Positions 1 to 14,696 of a DNA stretch of 64,000 nucleotides are shown here, piece by piece. The notes beneath the pieces are model-generated. The model saw only the letters and a program-made list of their open reading frames with translations, was not told where the DNA came from and searched no databases. This DNA comes from Callipepla californica brunnescens. Taxonomy: Eukaryota > Chordata > Aves > Galliformes > Odontophoridae. The translations under genes were made by a program, and so were the position numbers. The stretch lies in the NCBI GenBank assembly GCA_023055505.1, contig JALIRH010000006.1, positions 22,169,105-22,233,104 on the forward strand, read 5' to 3'. Within the stretch, counting starts at the first letter, position 1, and each line of letters begins with the position of its first letter.

Positions 1-3000
1 AATGAGAAAGAAAAGCCTTTTCTTCTGTTTATTTATATTTTCAGCACCAAAGAGCTCTAAGTCATAAACTAGGACCTCATGGGGAGGCTAAGATTCAAAT
101 CAAAGATAAGAGACAACACATGGATTCAGACTGCCAAAGGAGCAAAATAAAACGATGAAGCAACGTTGGTTAGCATGAGAGAAAGTGTCTCAGTGCATTA
201 TTAGCTTAAACATTCACTCATGTTTTTTGTAGGCATCACAGCAAGAGAGTTTTAATGAGGAATTTGAAGGAAGATAATGAGGTTGGGAGGCAGATGCTTG
301 GAAAAAAATCACAGAGGAGATTGTTTAAAAATATCTGACAAATGGGTAATGGAAGCCAACATTCTGGTCTAACTGGAGAAAAATCTCACTGGAGATGATA
401 GGTAGGATAAAAATAAGAAGGAATTTGAAGATGAAGGCAAACAGCTTATATTTGATTAGTTAGAAAATCATAGGCAGAAGTTGGTCAAATAAGCTGACAA
501 TTTTGTTCTATTTGATTCTGTGTGAGGGGATCAGAGTTCACTGGAGGAATAGATGTTAAAATAATAGAGATTTTAGGTGTTTTATGACAGACTGGATAAT
601 ATGTTTGGCTTTGTAGGTGAATAGGAACAGGTATTCTTTAAAGATGCTGTTCAGAAACATCTACAAAATCTGAATCTATGCTGAACCATATAAGAAATGA
701 TTTAACATCGTTTACAGAATTGACTTTAGTTTATAAAGTATATTATGTGGTCTCAATTTCTGGAGGTATTTGAAACAGTTTTATAATATGTAAAAGGGAA
801 ACAGTAATTGATGTTGAGAGGAGGTTGTGTCAGAAGTACAGTCTGACAATCCTTTCTAATGTATATATCAATTCTTTGAATGAAGATAACGAAAAAAGTT
901 AAAAAAATGCACATGTGAATAAAAATGGATTCACTTATGTACAAAAATACACTGTGAGTAGTGGTACTGGTGACAGAAAATCAGTTCTGCCTATTTTTGA
1001 TGAACAGATAACTTATGGAATCCCATATTGTTTGTTTTTTTAAAATGCTTTAGCTGATTAGTTTCCATTTTTAATGGTCTTGATCATTAGAAATTCTTTT
1101 GCAAAATCAATTAGATCTAAATGCTTGTAAAAAAAGGTTAGTTTCTGGAAAAGGGGGGAATTAATGCAGGTGATCAAGGCTATTACTACATGCCACAGTT
1201 GAGACTTGGAGATAATAGGACTTCTGGGAAAAACTAGTGCACAAAACAGATTTAAGTTTTAAAGTTTTACAGAAGGTGGCAAATATGTGCTCCTTTTGTG
1301 AAGCCTAAGGCTAAAGAAGGAGTCAACATGGGAGAAGATGTGCTGAACAGTTTTGTGAAGTCATTTGAAGGTACTTTACATGAGAAGTCCATAAAGGTAG
1401 CAGGAGTAAAAAGCTAGTATAATCAATGGTCAGAACTTCCAGACATTAAATTAATGGTTTGTCTGAACATTCACAGGAGTGGGAGACAGATGCTGAGAAT
1501 TGATGTAGATTTCCTAGGAGAGGAAGAAGAAATACTGAGGGAAATCAAGGCCATTCCTGAACAGAGGATCAGAATATTAGAATCTCTAAAGTTTAGCAAA
1601 GCTCAAGGGTCATCATAAGTCTGTTCAGAAGATCCAAAACACAACAACCTGAGGAAGTGTAGTAAAAATTATACTATAAAAGAGGGAGTGGACTGTTAGT
1701 GGACTTAAATGAAGTGTCTATAAACTGGGGAGCAAGAAATTACTGATACTTAAGCATTACTTCTGCTCTTCAGGATAGTGAGATCCGAACATTCACTTTC
1801 AGAAAGGTATTATTTGATTATGATTAAAACACAAAAATTAAAGGAAGATGTTTAATTATCAATTTCAAGTACTCACCTAGTTGCCTCAGTTAGATTAGAA
1901 GTTAACTAATGAAGGGAGAAAAGGCAAATAGATGCAGTTCATTCTAACAAGCACTGGCTACAACACAGTCTGAAAGAGATACCAGGCTTTTAAAATCTTT
2001 TCTGACCAGTAAACATCTCTGCACATATGTACCCTGCCTTTTAAACCTGTGATTCCTTTAAATATGTTTGAAGTGTTCAGTGGGGCTGCAAAGGCTCTGC
2101 ACTCATCACATCCATAGTACTACTGATGCCAGTTTGGAATAAGTACTAGCAAGTGTGAACTGCAGCAGCAACTGAAATGTTGAACTTTTTTGGATAAGGG
2201 AGAATGAATAACTTCAGGAGATGAATTTGCATTGTAGTTAGCTGGTAATGGCAAATATAAACGAAGGCAAATGACTCCAGCCATTTTGCGAATATCAGCA
2301 CAATGATAATTTTCCCTTACTGGAGCAATACAATGAAGGAGAAGTATAGGTGAGTAAAATGATGAGAAATGGTAATGGTTTGCAGCTGTGAAGTATGTGG
2401 CATTATAATAGAGGTAAGCGAAATAATTCACAGTTGCCCGGAATAACTCAGGAACATGGTTTGGTGAACTGGCTTGTAAATAGCAGGTAGAAAAATGTAA
2501 GAGAAGTAAAAATAACATGTAAAAATGACTAATTCCCCATAGTCATATGCAAATTAGTATTAATCAGAAGGAAGCTCAAGATGAAGAAACACCAGGCGTA
2601 TTGCTCATTTTTCTACATATGGTGCAACAGCAGTAAACAAAGAAAACACCTTTGATATATAAGAATTTATATTGAATATAAAATATTTTAGCATACTATA
2701 AAAAATCTCTAAATCTGAGGTGCAAATATCTCCACTGTCTTTGTCATTATGAATCTTGTATTAATAACCTGGTGCACAGAGAATTTCAGTATAAGCATGC
2801 ATGGACTAATAATGCTGCAAAGGACACGTATCTTTGTTTATTGTAGATACATGATCTATTTGTAAAATGAAAATAAATTTTGTTAAACATCATTTGGGAC
2901 TGCATCCAATCAGAAAAACTCAGTGACCAACGAAATACCATTACTTCCATACTTAATTTGTTACTGATTTACTATATTTAAATATAAAAGTTATTATTAT

Positions 3001-6000
3001 AATATAGATACTGTAGAATGCCTGTGGGTACATCTCCGGAGTTTTCCTTGTGCAGTAGAAATGTCAAGGTTGTATTGTCTGCTTCTGTTTTTCTAGTGCA
3101 AAACCTCCCCACAAGTTTTTAACAGTGCTGATTAATGACCTAATACAAAAGTCTATCAAAGTTAATGGAAAGATTTCATTGTCTTTTTGATCAGTTCATC
3201 TGTCCTCTGGCATTTTGGACTTGTGGCTTTTCTATCAGTAAGAACTAATTTCAGTTGGTTCCTCTTTACAGAACAAAGGAGATTTACTTTTAATCAGACT
3301 TTCAATCAGACCAAGGAAGGATTTGTTTCTCAGAAGGTGCAGACCTAGTTTTCAGAGTAAAAGAAAATTTTGAGAAGTCTTGGGGAGATAGAGGAGAGAG
3401 GGGAAGCTAAATGCCTCAGAGAAAGTGAGAGAGAGAGAGAGCAAGGTAAAAGATCTTGCCTTATTGTCTATTTCATACCTTTGGAATTGGAAGAAATAAA
3501 CTAGAATGCTATAGATCTTCCCAGGGAGGACTGATCATATCACAGTACCTAAAAGTTACAGTCATTGGAAACCACAGGAGAGAATACTTCATACTCTTTC
3601 TTAATGATGAACAACATGCTGGAAATGCTGGGCTGGGGTGGTGGTGAGAGTACAAAAAGTATTCCCAGAGAAAAATGTGGTAAAAGTCTGCTACAGTGCC
3701 TTCCCTTAATGTTTCTGGTGCAAAAATTTCTGCTGCTATTAAATAGTTGCAGTAGCATCCTAGATGTATATGCAGATACTTTTTCAATTCCACAGTCATT
3801 GCAAACGTCACTTGATCACTGATGCTGTATGTGCATCTGTAAATCTTCCAAGTTAAGAGTGCTCAGTCTGATAACAAAAAGAGATTTACCTGCTTAGTGC
3901 TGCAGAGTCAATAAAAATGTAGCTGTGGCAAACTAAGGTGCACTCTCTTCTCCCAAATGTACAATAATCATTAAGTTACAAGCTAAGATACAAGTCCAGA
4001 AATAATTTTGCACGTAACAGTTGAAGCATAGAGAACATAGTTAATACGCAGATGTGAATTTGTGCTTTCATGCCTATCAGACAGGAAAATCTGGTCTTGA
4101 GTTAAACAAAGAACTTTTCAAATGGGAGCCTCTGATGGAAATACATATGAAAAGCAAAATGTGATGATATGGTCAGTTTTCTATCCAGATGATCTTTATT
4201 TCTTCCTGTCAGCTTCACTGGGGCTTATACTAATTTCCTTGCTATAATTCCTTGTACATTCCTTTGAATGTGAATATTGTTATGGTTTCCTGTTTTTACA
4301 GACATATTCTATTTCTTGCTGCTCAAGACATGCCACATCTTAATGACTTGATGTAAGGGTTTTCATGCAAAAGACTAAAGCCTGTAACACTTTCATTGCA
4401 ATATTAACTTTCTAATTCTTTGTTTTGTATAGTATATGAGAACTATAGATCATTATTAAATTTCATAGTTTCTCCTTATAGGACAACATTTAAATAATAA
4501 TTCTAACTTTGGAATTAAAGACACCTTCATGAATTGTACCTTAAGCAGCAGTCCTATTGGCTGAGTGATGTCATTTTAGGATGTAGGTTGTTTATTGCAA
4601 TGGAAGTTAAGATTATTCCATAATAACAATTTATAATATTGCTTTGTCCTTGTGATACAGTTTTGTTGTTTATGCATTGGTATGCCCTTGCCGTACCTTG
4701 AATTTACTATATATTAAGGCAGACATGTAAGGCTCTGTGGAGAAGCTGACATATTGTATCTGAATCCTTCATGATCACTCATTTAAGTGTCAGCGAGAGA
4801 GCAGTAGTAACACAGCTGGGAGTGCACATTACATGAGGTCACACTGCATTGCTATTTAGATATTTATACTAAGACATGTCAAATTATCTTCAGCTGATAC
4901 TTTGCTCATAGCAAATGGCAGGAGTAGCTGACTTTGCTACCCTGATACCAGCTTTCATCAAAAAGAAAAGGTTAAAAGGTTATTGTTGAGGGTTAAAGAG
5001 GATATTTTTAGAAGTGGTTACAGGTAATTGTCAATCTGAAGTAGATTTCAGAATGGAACAGGCTGGAAGTTTCATGTCAATGTTTTTTATCAAGAGCAGG
5101 GAGTATGCACAGAAATTGTCTTGGTGAATTTAAGTTAGTTCTTTAGCATATTTGTTTTGCTCAGAAGAAATGTCTTTATCGCAAATAAAGGAATGAGGAA
5201 AACTTAAAGCTGCACAGGCAGATGATTGAAGTATGCCTGTCTTCACTTACAAAGTCAGCTATTTTCTGTTATTCCAGGATAAACCCACTTAAATGTTGGC
5301 CATAAACCTTGGCTGCATTTTAATATTGGCTGGGTTCTTGTGATCTTTCTCTACTGATGCTTAAAAAGGGCATTGACTCTTCCCTTTATTAGATTTCTGT
5401 CTGCAGTTATAAAATTAATCTCCCAGTCTCATGCTGCAATGAGCTGTGCCAGTGGAAGAGAGATCAGTTTCTTTTTTTTTTTTGCCTTAAAACTTCTTCC
5501 AAAGTTACAAGGAGTTTAGTACATTACTTTCTCTTTTCATTCTTAACAAAGCCTTTGTCTTTTTTTTCTGCATTTCTATTTTATCCATGTCATTTTGGTT
5601 CTTTTGTTTTATACTCCACATTTTTCCCCCACTCTTTTTTCTTCTCTTCAAGCCTAGTTTATAGTCTTTGACAGGATTCTTTCTATCCTATCTGCCAAAA
5701 CATCTGTTTCTTTTCTGAATAAAAAGCTTCAGTCTCCAGAAAGTGTCACATGGGTCTGCATCAACTATAAACCTTCCTTTCTCTATATGACTTTGTCAAT
5801 GATGGACCAGCACTGTGCAGCTTTGTACCCCTGTCTGTCTTGTCTCATTTTTTGTTATGCCCAATTCAGGTATTTTATTGGAAAAAAAATAAAAAAGCCT
5901 TTGCATCATTTGGATTTCAATGTACACATTTCCTTTCAATCTATGCTATTAGTTATTTGTAGTTTCTATTTTTAACCTTGCTATTATTTCCTGAATTTCT

Positions 6001-8600
6001 GATCAAAGCAGATATTTATTAGCTTAAAGCTGAAACCAGTTATAAACACTCTGTTATTTGTGCTTTTCCGCTAAGACCACATTTGAATTAATATCCTCAC
6101 CAAATATGCAACATAACCCCGGCCTTGATTATTCTTAGATTGATTTTTGTTGATGATACAGTTTTGCATCAAAGTGGCATTTAGAGCAGTTTTGGGTTCC
6201 TTTGAGCAAGTTGTCTCACTTTCAGTAGTTTCATTTTGCCATTTATATTTTTTAATGATAATAATAACTCCTATGCAGTAGACAGACTTGATTTTGTTGT
6301 AAAATGCTTTGATATCTTCAAAGAAAAGGGCTGTATTCGAGCATCATATTATTCATATATTCTGCTTCCACAGTGTTACAAACTCACTAAGTATTTTTCA
6401 TGCTACATTTTATGAACGGTCAACAGTAGAAATGAATCATGTCAATACCTTAAATAGTGAGAGAAATACTTACTGCTTTTTATGTTGCAAATTAAAGGAA
6501 GAAAATAATTTTCACATGTGTTTTTCTGGTATAATTTTATGTTGGTATGCTCTTGATGTCTTTGTCTTTTGAGTATATTGAGGAGTAAGAAGAGAATTTG
6601 CTGGTGAATGGTTTTATATTCCTCCTAACATCTAAGCCTTAGTGTGTTAAATAATATAAGAACAATGTATAGACTTTTTTCATCCTGGAATAACTGTAGA
6701 TACTTCGCTCTTTCAGTCCTCTGAAGTTTTCACTGATTTTTTGCAGAAAATGAACAAAGAATTGTTTTTTTCTATAAATCTCAGAATTTTTCTCTTTTTT
6801 TTTCTCTCTTTTTTTTTTTAATTTGTTTTTAATTTTTTTGACATATCTTACATTTCCATCATAAGATCTGTAGTAGATACTTTGGGGTTTCTGGTGTCAA
6901 ACTTGTATGGGGAGAGGGGATGCACATTCTGCTCCATTGTTCCCTCTCTCTGCTAGACACAATGGGATTTTGTCCAGGTGGCAGAGATTTGATAAATACT
7001 GGGAAGCCATGTTAAGAGATTTGCTAAGGAAATTGAATTCAGCTTCTTTTCATGGCTCAATTCCCCCTAGAACAGGTGGCCTGGCATGCTGGCCACAAGT
7101 TCCTGTTGACCGAGTCCATCCAATACCTTAGTTCCCTTGTGCAGGGGATTTGTTTATGGAAGCTGGCATGCTGCCTTCCTGGAGGAGCTGCTGCAACAAT
7201 AGGAGGGCTGAGAATGGTTCAAAAGTTCTAATTCTTTTCATGGCTCTTGCCGTGCTTTGTTGGTTCTCTGAAGGACCTGACTGAGACTGATGTGCAATTT
7301 GTGTATAAAAGTTTGAAAAATACCAGTTGATGAAATATTTCCAATAAAACACAAACCAAAGAGTTTTCTCGGTCAGTTTTTGTTTTTAGGAACTCATGTG
7401 TGTCTCTCGACAAAATTTAAGGGCAAAAATTAAGATTTTTTATTTCTTTTCTAGGCTTTAGTTGTCAAAATTTTAATGTTAAAATAGTTTTTATTACGTG
7501 TGCAGGCCTATCACACTATTACCAAGACGTCAGGAAAGCGAAAATATTCTCGATCCTGAAAAAAATTAATCACCTATTTTCAGTAAGGTGATATTAAGTG
7601 GACTATTCAGTAAACACATGGAACAGATTAAGGCTTCAGTAATGTCCATGTAGTACCAGAATAATTCTGCAGAAGTGCAGTCAGCTCATAATGTAACTTG
7701 CTTTTATTTGCACACTGGTAAACCTGTCCCTTGATGTGTATACTAAGTGTCCAGTAGCTTGTCAAATTGGGAAGTACATTTTAATGTTCCTCTCTGTGTG
7801 AACTACTGGCATCTGCTGAAGTTTTTACCTAACTCCAACTGGCCAGAACTCCATTTAACAGAAAATGAGTCGCTCCAGAGAAAACATATAATTACTGTGA
7901 TCTGTGTTTGCCTTGGAAAATATACATTTTTTTCCCAGTGGATGGCAGTGTAGGAAATGAGGACTCTGTCAATGCAGCACAAAGAAACAGAGTGTAAACC
8001 ACACTCTCCCAGTTTAAGCTTTGCAAGAAGGCCTGCCTGCTTTATTACTGATACGTCTGTCTGTGTGCACAGTAGGTCTTATTGCTTATTTGCTTTTCTT
8101 TTCTAAATTAGTAATTGTTAGTCTGAAATATAATTGAATGTAAATTTGAAAATAACCAAGAACAAAGATTAGATTTGGAGATAAGAAACTTAGAATAAGC
8201 TAATTATATTCAGAATAAAACCTCAAAGAAATGCACTTCATAGTGTAGCTTGAAATTTGAGGAGGGGAAGACCTTTTGTTCATCTCTTAGCTGTATGACC
8301 CTTTCTTATAATGAAATTCAATGCAAAGTGAATCTCAGCTGGTTTGGAATTATATTACCATCTGGGGGAAGATTTTGATACTAGCCAAAACTAACAGATT
8401 TCCACCTGGCCCCTTAAGAATTCCAATTGCCAGGAACTGGGCATTTCTTTGGAGCAGCCTGACTATATATTTGCATGAGTCTGCAAGATCTTCTTGACTG
8501 GAGCTACTTTTTGATTTATGCAGAATCAGTGAGATCCCAGCATATTTTCTTAATGTTTCTAGTTAGGCATTTTCCTCTATACTTCATGTGAAAAACTATG
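1..8600. other. Intronic stretch, no gene seen
   Basis: AT-rich unique sequence with low-complexity parts: a (GA)n run near 3427-3441, a T-rich tract at 5469-5483 and a longer pyrimidine-rich stretch at about 6755-6845. A slightly GC-richer patch lies at 6900-7230. I recognise no repeat family or exon. The open frames at 2120-2518 (-) and 3509-3811 (-) look like chance. Confidence 0.6.
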
Positions 8601-8604
8601 GCCA

Positions 8605-8745
8605 AAGCTGTAATTAGCATTGGCAAGTCTGAGCATATTCTTGATGATGTTGTTGGTTAAAACCAATGTTGAAAAGAATGGGTCAAGCTGTGTGCCTCAG
8701 GGGCTCTACAGTGTACTTCAGAGACCCTCAGTAGGGATTAGCAAT
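8605..8745 (-). mobile_element. Old CR1 LINE fragment (reverse transcriptase region)
   Basis: On the minus strand the segment resembles the part of CR1 ORF2 that reads roughly 'G-P-x-L-F-N-I-F-I', seen here as a decayed complement around 8640-8720 (GATGTTGTTGG, TTGAAAAGAATGGG, CCTCAGGGGCTCTACAG). It is strongly diverged, so family assignment is tentative and the ends are approximate. Confidence 0.45.
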
Positions 8746-11184
8746 CAAGTTACCAGTTCAAATCCAGCAAAGGTCAAGAGTGATTAACAATCTTTTGTTC
8801 TATTGGTTAGTGTGAAACAGATGTAAAATGAAGTTATGATCAAAATTCAATTCCTAGTAGATATTTTACATCATAAACACCAAACTCTTAATGATCCCTT
8901 GCTGGCAATCTGATTAAAATGAGCAGTTAATTGAACAGGCACAGAGAATGCTATGCAGTCCTTACTGCTATTCCCTGTAACAAAAAGTACTCTCATTTTT
9001 GGACCGAAGAACATGATGGAAAACTGCTTTTACTGCCTGAGTCCTTTATATGCAGTAGATATATTTGTAAATTTTCTATCGTCAGTGATTTCAAATTATA
9101 TTTTTGATTGCAAATACTGATAAAATTGTTTTAAGTGATTTGATTAAAAATGAAGTTTTTGATCATTTTAAATATGTGGTGTCAGATCCTCTGTTGGATT
9201 AATCAGTTAAGTGGTAGTTGTGCTGGCAAAGGATCTGCTTCTGCATTACTTGAAATATGTGACAATACTTGAAAAGGCACGAATAATTTTAGAGAAAAGT
9301 ACATCATAGCATACATGTGTGTGTTTTCACCCTAGAACCTCACAGTCACTGCCCTTCTCCTACCTTCTGGGCACCAAACACAATTAGGGGCTAGAAATAA
9401 AGGTCTTTGTTTTGGAGCTTAGGCTTCAGGCATTTGGGTATATTTACTACCATGATAGATATCCTTCGACTAGTGAGTGACTGAGTATCTTTTCTTGTAA
9501 ACATGATGTCTTTTAGATCAAATCTGTGTATCTGTTGCACTCCACACAATAATATTGTTCTGAAAATACTGGAACTTCATTCATCCAGTGTATTGCTGGA
9601 TTCTCTTATTTCATAAACTTATTTTAGAAAGAATATCTGTAAGACAAGGACTCAAAAAAATTCATTCAATGGATATAATCTTCTAACAAGTACAGGTAGG
9701 ACTTTTATTGCTTGTCTTAGCTACCTATAAGACAAACTAAGAAAACCCTTTCAAAGCAACTAGCTTTTTAAGTTGAATAAGATTTTGCTGGTTTTCAGTC
9801 AGTTTATGGGAATGATATCATTAGACTTTAATTAAGTGAATTTAAAGAAGTAGAAAATATTGTCATTCATTAGGTAGTTTGGAAACTACAGAGAGGTGCT
9901 ATTGTCTCACAGCTGGACAATGAAGGGAGAATTGATGAATTCACATTTTCAATGGTAGATTATACTTCTATACATTAAATATCATTACCTTTACTACAAA
10001 TCTTGTTAAAGCAATGTCATACACGTCTCACAACTGAGGAGATATGTCCTTTCCCCTGGAGAAAATTAGGACCTCTTAATGCCTTATGAGTGTTTGATCA
10101 CTTGGACTTATGGGGTTCAATAAAGTCCCTTTCTGAGCTGACTTTGTCTCCCAGAATTTGTATCCTTTTTAAAACATCTAGTGGCATTTTATGTCTCTAT
10201 CAGTTATTGAAACCAACATTTTTGGGATGTCTTGGGTATGACATTCAAAAGAAAAGTGCAGATATCTGTACAAACTCTTAACCTTGTAGTTGAATTGTGA
10301 CATCATTAGTACTTCTCTTTTTTGTCTTACCTTTGCAAATTCTGTTTCAATGACAAAGCTGTCTAGGGCAGGGATTGTATATTTTTGCAGTTTTTAGTAT
10401 GTCCTAACCCTGACAAAAGGGTGGACCATGAACAATGCAGTAACAGCAATCATATATAACACTAACCGTGGATTTTGAAATGATGTCTATTCTGCAATTG
10501 CATTTCAAAGAAGCGCAAGCAAAGGTGTAGGTTACTCTCTGAAAAATAGAACTACTAAGCATTTAAATTTGAATTAAATGCTTTTATGAGTTTATTGAAT
10601 GTTATTTAGAAAGTATGTTATAGTAGATGTGTGTTACCCTTTGCCTTACAATGATGATTTTATTGTTTTTTCATAGTTATCTTTTGTATCAGCATTTGTC
10701 AGGTAACAAATGAAATTCACTTGCTAAGGTTAAATTGTATTGTACTGTTGTTCAGCCACACAGATATGGAGAATAAAACAATGGAAGAAAGATATTTGCT
10801 TTGTTTTGGGGAGGGGCAGATGTAGTAATATGTTAATGTATTGTGGTACTGACCTACCTTTAAAGAAATATTTATTCTCTGAAAGTTGAAGACCTTAATT
10901 TCTATCTGAGTCACTCCACTGAAATCCAGTTCTTGTAAGAAATGGTACAAATGGAACTGCAGACAGAAGTGGCCCAAACAATTCAGTGTGGTAAGGCAGT
11001 GATGCTCAGAACAATCTGAGGTCAAAGAAGAATTGTTTTCAAGATGAAGGATCTCTTGAACTTGATATAAGAAGTTCCTGCTTCTCTGTTCATTTCTGGA
11101 ATATCTGCATTTCCTGATTTATGCATATTTGGGATTGATAATGTCTGATTTTTGCTGAACCCTGAATTTGTTATATTTTAGTGT
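8746..11184. other. Intronic stretch, no gene seen
   Basis: AT-rich unique sequence. The minus-strand frame at 10717-11025 (102 codons) resembles nothing known to me and lacks any supporting splice or start context. Confidence 0.5.
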
Positions 11185-11512
11185 TTGCAGTACTAGAGGA
11201 GAGCTTACAAGCCAGGAGGGAGACCAGCTTTTTACATGGTCTAATACTATAAGAATGGGGAATGGCATTAAACTAGAAGAGGGAAGATTTAGGTTAGATG
11301 TTAGGGAGAAATTCTTTATGCAGAGTGTGGTGAGGCACTGGCGCAGGCTGCCCAGAGAAGCTCTGGGTGCCCCATCCCTGAAAGCATTCAAGAACAGGTT
11401 GGATAGGGCCCTGGGCAGCCTGATCTGGGGGGTGGCAACACTGCCCATGCTAGGGGATTGAAACTAGATGATTGTTAAGGTCATTTCCAACATAAGCCAT
11501 AGCATGATTCTG
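11185..11512 (+). mobile_element. CR1 LINE 3' end fragment
   Basis: A 5'-truncated CR1 copy. It shows the end of ORF2 in translation-like form (VRHWRRLPREALGAPSLKAF from about 11330), then the 3' UTR with a 'GATTGAAACTAGATGATTG ... AAGGTCATTTCCAAC' arrangement, ending near GATTCTGT at about 11505-11512. It is the least diverged of the small copies with this 3' end type. It is not an exon. Confidence 0.9.
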
Positions 11513-14030
11513 TACATTTATACTGTTGATTAAGTACTAAAACCCACTCTTGTAAGGATTCCAGCTTTATCTTCTGGACTCCAGTGTTTTCTCTAATTCT
11601 TAGAATCTTCTGGATACTACACATGTTGCAAGTTCACTGTTTTCTAAATCCATTCTGATAGACCAGTTGAATTTTTTACATAACTGAGAAGCCCTTGTGA
11701 TACAAGGTCAGAATAATAAATTTTATACTTTTATTCTTTATGTCGGAAATGTAATATAGTGCCATCAATACTTTATTACTCTGCAGTCATTCTGTTAACT
11801 ACTCAACTTAAAATATTTCAGCCATCAGAATTTGGAGAAAGTTCATAGGTTTCAGGCAGTCCATAATAATTTGCCTTAAAAGACTACATTTCTTCAAGTC
11901 ACCCTGCCTGGATATGCAGTTATGGATCAAGACACTGGAGTTAGCTGAAGTGAGCTGAGGAGATGCTAATCTGAGAATGCACTCAATTGCCTCTAGTATA
12001 ACTAATGCTTTAGGGCTCCTGTATTTCTTTTTGGAATCTAAGTTTTTATTTCCTGATAACTGGAATAGTTTGGTCCTTTTCTGTAGACTGTGAAAGAGTC
12101 TCTGAAGGGTTTATGAAACTTGAACTCAATTTTTTATTAAAAAGTTTCTCTGTTATTGAAGGTGCTGGGCAGAAATCAGCAAGCATAAAAAATCCTAAGG
12201 ATATCAGCCTAGCAGAGCTTGAACTATATGTATCCAACTTACTTTAGTACATCTTAATGTGAATTTAAAACATTGTATATGAACTACTCCATGTTATAGG
12301 AGAGGACTTGTGGTCCTCCAAAGACCAACTCATAGCAGTGCTCATTATCTTAGAAATTGATGTGCTGAAATGCTGTTCATGTATTTTCTTCTTAAGCTTT
12401 TCATTTTCGGTATAAAAACTTAGCAATGAATAACCTCCTTCAACTTACGCGTCAATGCCCAAAGGACTCATAACTCATCTCGATTTAAATTAATGACCTT
12501 AGTGATGGTACTAGCAATTGGACCAAGGCTCTCATGGTCCTTGCATATGAAATTTGATTAAACCTGTTGGCTGTTAATTTTCACTTTTAATTAGGTATGA
12601 TACTATTGTGGAAAGAAAGTGCAAAACAACTATTAGGCATAGGAAATATAGATTTTTCAATTTGGTATTCTATTTTACTTTAACCGTGCTAGATTCCTTC
12701 ACAGCATCTGTTTTGATCGACTCAGAAATATACCATGGCCCTACAAACTAGTCTGCAGAAGTTCAGGGATTATACTACAAAGAGGTACTTAACTAAATAA
12801 ATATAAGTAGTTTACAAAGGTAGAGAAATTGGTATACAGTATCCTCTTCTAGTAGTATGTAACTTAATTCCTCTTAATGGAATAATAGACATTGCATGAT
12901 ATCTGTGGCCAGAGTTATGGAAAGGCCAACAATATATATAAAATGAAGTAGTATTTTTCTGAGGCTACTTATCTTCCTTCATTCCTGCTAATCAAATGTG
13001 TGGTGGTGGTTGAGTCTTGTTCAGATTTAGACCAAGAGCAAATTTTGCCATTTGCCATCAGTGTCTTCAATGTCCCTGCAACAGGTCTGTTCAGTCTGTA
13101 GACAGGAAAGCAATGTGCAACGCTTGACTTGTCCAGCAGAGACATTGCCCATGTGCTGCTTCCTATCAAGAAAACCTCAGTAAGAATTTGCAAACATTTA
13201 CAAATCCACAAAGAAAATCTCATTAGAAAGTAGTTGAGTGTCCTTTCAATAGAATAGCTGTTTAGTGTTTCCCTTCTAAAGTAACACTCCTCTTCGCTCA
13301 ACAATGAATGTCAATAGCTTTTTAAATCCATTGACCAAACAAGTGCACGATCAACACATCTTAAACACATTTAGAAAGGGAATGTGTTGCTATTTCTTGT
13401 CTCAATTCAAAGAAAAAAAGTCTTATTTGCTGTCAGGAGGACTTGCAAGAAGTCAGTATGCATATCTGGCAAGGGTTTAAATGGAAGACAAAGGCACAAA
13501 AGTTAGCAGGTATATAACAAACTCCTGCTGAATGGGGAGCAGCTTCCTCGTGCTTTTAAAATACTTTTCCTGAAATACAGAGCTGTTTTTAATAAATGTA
13601 TAACTCATAATGAAAAACAGGAAGTTTTTATGATGCAAAAAGCTATGTTTACAGTAGAATTTCATGTATTTTGCAATCTCTTTTTTGTATTTCACAGGCA
13701 TCTCATTCTGATACACAAATTCTTTGGGTAGAAATGTACAGTCTGCCAACGTCAGTGAAAGGTATATCTCCTCAGAGTACATCCTTGTTCAACTTTAGGT
13801 TTCTAGAACACACCCACAAAAATCTACGTGGAAAAGTACTCAATTATATTAACATTCTAACACTTTTAAAAATATGATGTCAGGCAGCAGCAATAACCTA
13901 TTTGGGTATTATTAATGTGGAAGAATTTGATTTTTATTGAACTTTTACATTAAAAGTATTTCCAGAAACTGGATGTAGAAAATGAATAATATTAATAAAA
14001 TTATAATAATACTCAGTGGCTTTGGGCATT
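11513..14030. other. Intronic stretch, no gene seen
   Basis: AT-rich unique sequence. A 111-codon minus-strand frame lies at 12969-13304; I do not recognise it and it is probably chance. Confidence 0.5.
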
Positions 14031-14605
14031 TGTTGTTTTAACCCTGCAGGCAGCTCAACAGCATGCAGCTCCTCACTCATTCTCTCCAGGTGAGAAGGAA
14101 GAGAGAACTGAAAATGAAATTGCAAGAGCTTATGGGTTAAGTTAAAGACAGTTTACTAGGAACAGTAAAAGCTGTACATTCAAGCAGAACAAAGCAAGTA
14201 GTTCATTCTCTACTACCCATCAGCAAGCGGGTGCTCATTGACTTCCAGGAAAGCAGTGCCTATCACATATACTGCTTACCCGGGAAAACAAATGTCATCA
14301 CTCGCAATATCTCTTCCTTCATCTTTCTTTACCCCAGCTTTTATTGCAGAGCATAAACATCATATGGTATGGAAAATCCCTTTCTTTAGTTGGGCTAAGT
14401 CAACTTCCAGCTCGTTATGCATCCACTGATCCACACTGCCAGGGCACCATGGGAAGTAGAAAAGTGCTTAGTTCTGTGTAAACACTACTCTGGTGTATTG
14501 TGACCACTATTTTCACCAAAACAACAAAAAAAACACACACACACAAAAACAACGAAACAGAGAATCATATGAGCCTCTACGGAGAAAACTATCTCAGCCA
14601 AAACT
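14031..14605 (-). mobile_element. Solo LTR of an avian endogenous retrovirus
   Basis: Read on the minus strand, this matches a widespread bird ERV LTR. It starts near TTTTGGCTGAG (5' end, about 14605). It then has a segment corresponding to the 'ATACCATATGATG' block (complement at about 14356-14372) and the 'AAACTGTCTTTAACTTAACC' block (complement near 14127-14146). It ends in GGTTAAAACAACA at 14031. No gag, pol or env sequence lies next to it, so it is a solo LTR. A clear target duplication is not visible and the 5' TG is mutated. I am not sure of the family name. It is a decayed, non-coding remnant. Confidence 0.75.
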
Positions 14606-14696
14606 GAGAAACCGTTATGTAGTACTGGGATATCCTCCATTTAACCAGTGTAACACAGTACAATCTTTTTTACCATCTTCAGTTTTCACCATCAGG

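Noticed and set aside
2120..2518. 132-codon minus-strand frame
   Set aside because: Composition follows the local AT/pyrimidine bias, with no known motif; no evidence of an exon.
11119..11461. Open frames of 109 and 97 codons on opposite strands
   Set aside because: They coincide with the CR1 fragment at 11185-11512; the + frame is the decayed ORF2 end, the other its shadow.
12969..13304. 111-codon minus-strand open frame
   Set aside because: No domain or family resemblance, no splice or promoter context, and it lies in AT-rich intron. It is the longest such frame in the intron apart from the one joined to the NXPH1 exon, within what chance allows over 24 kb.
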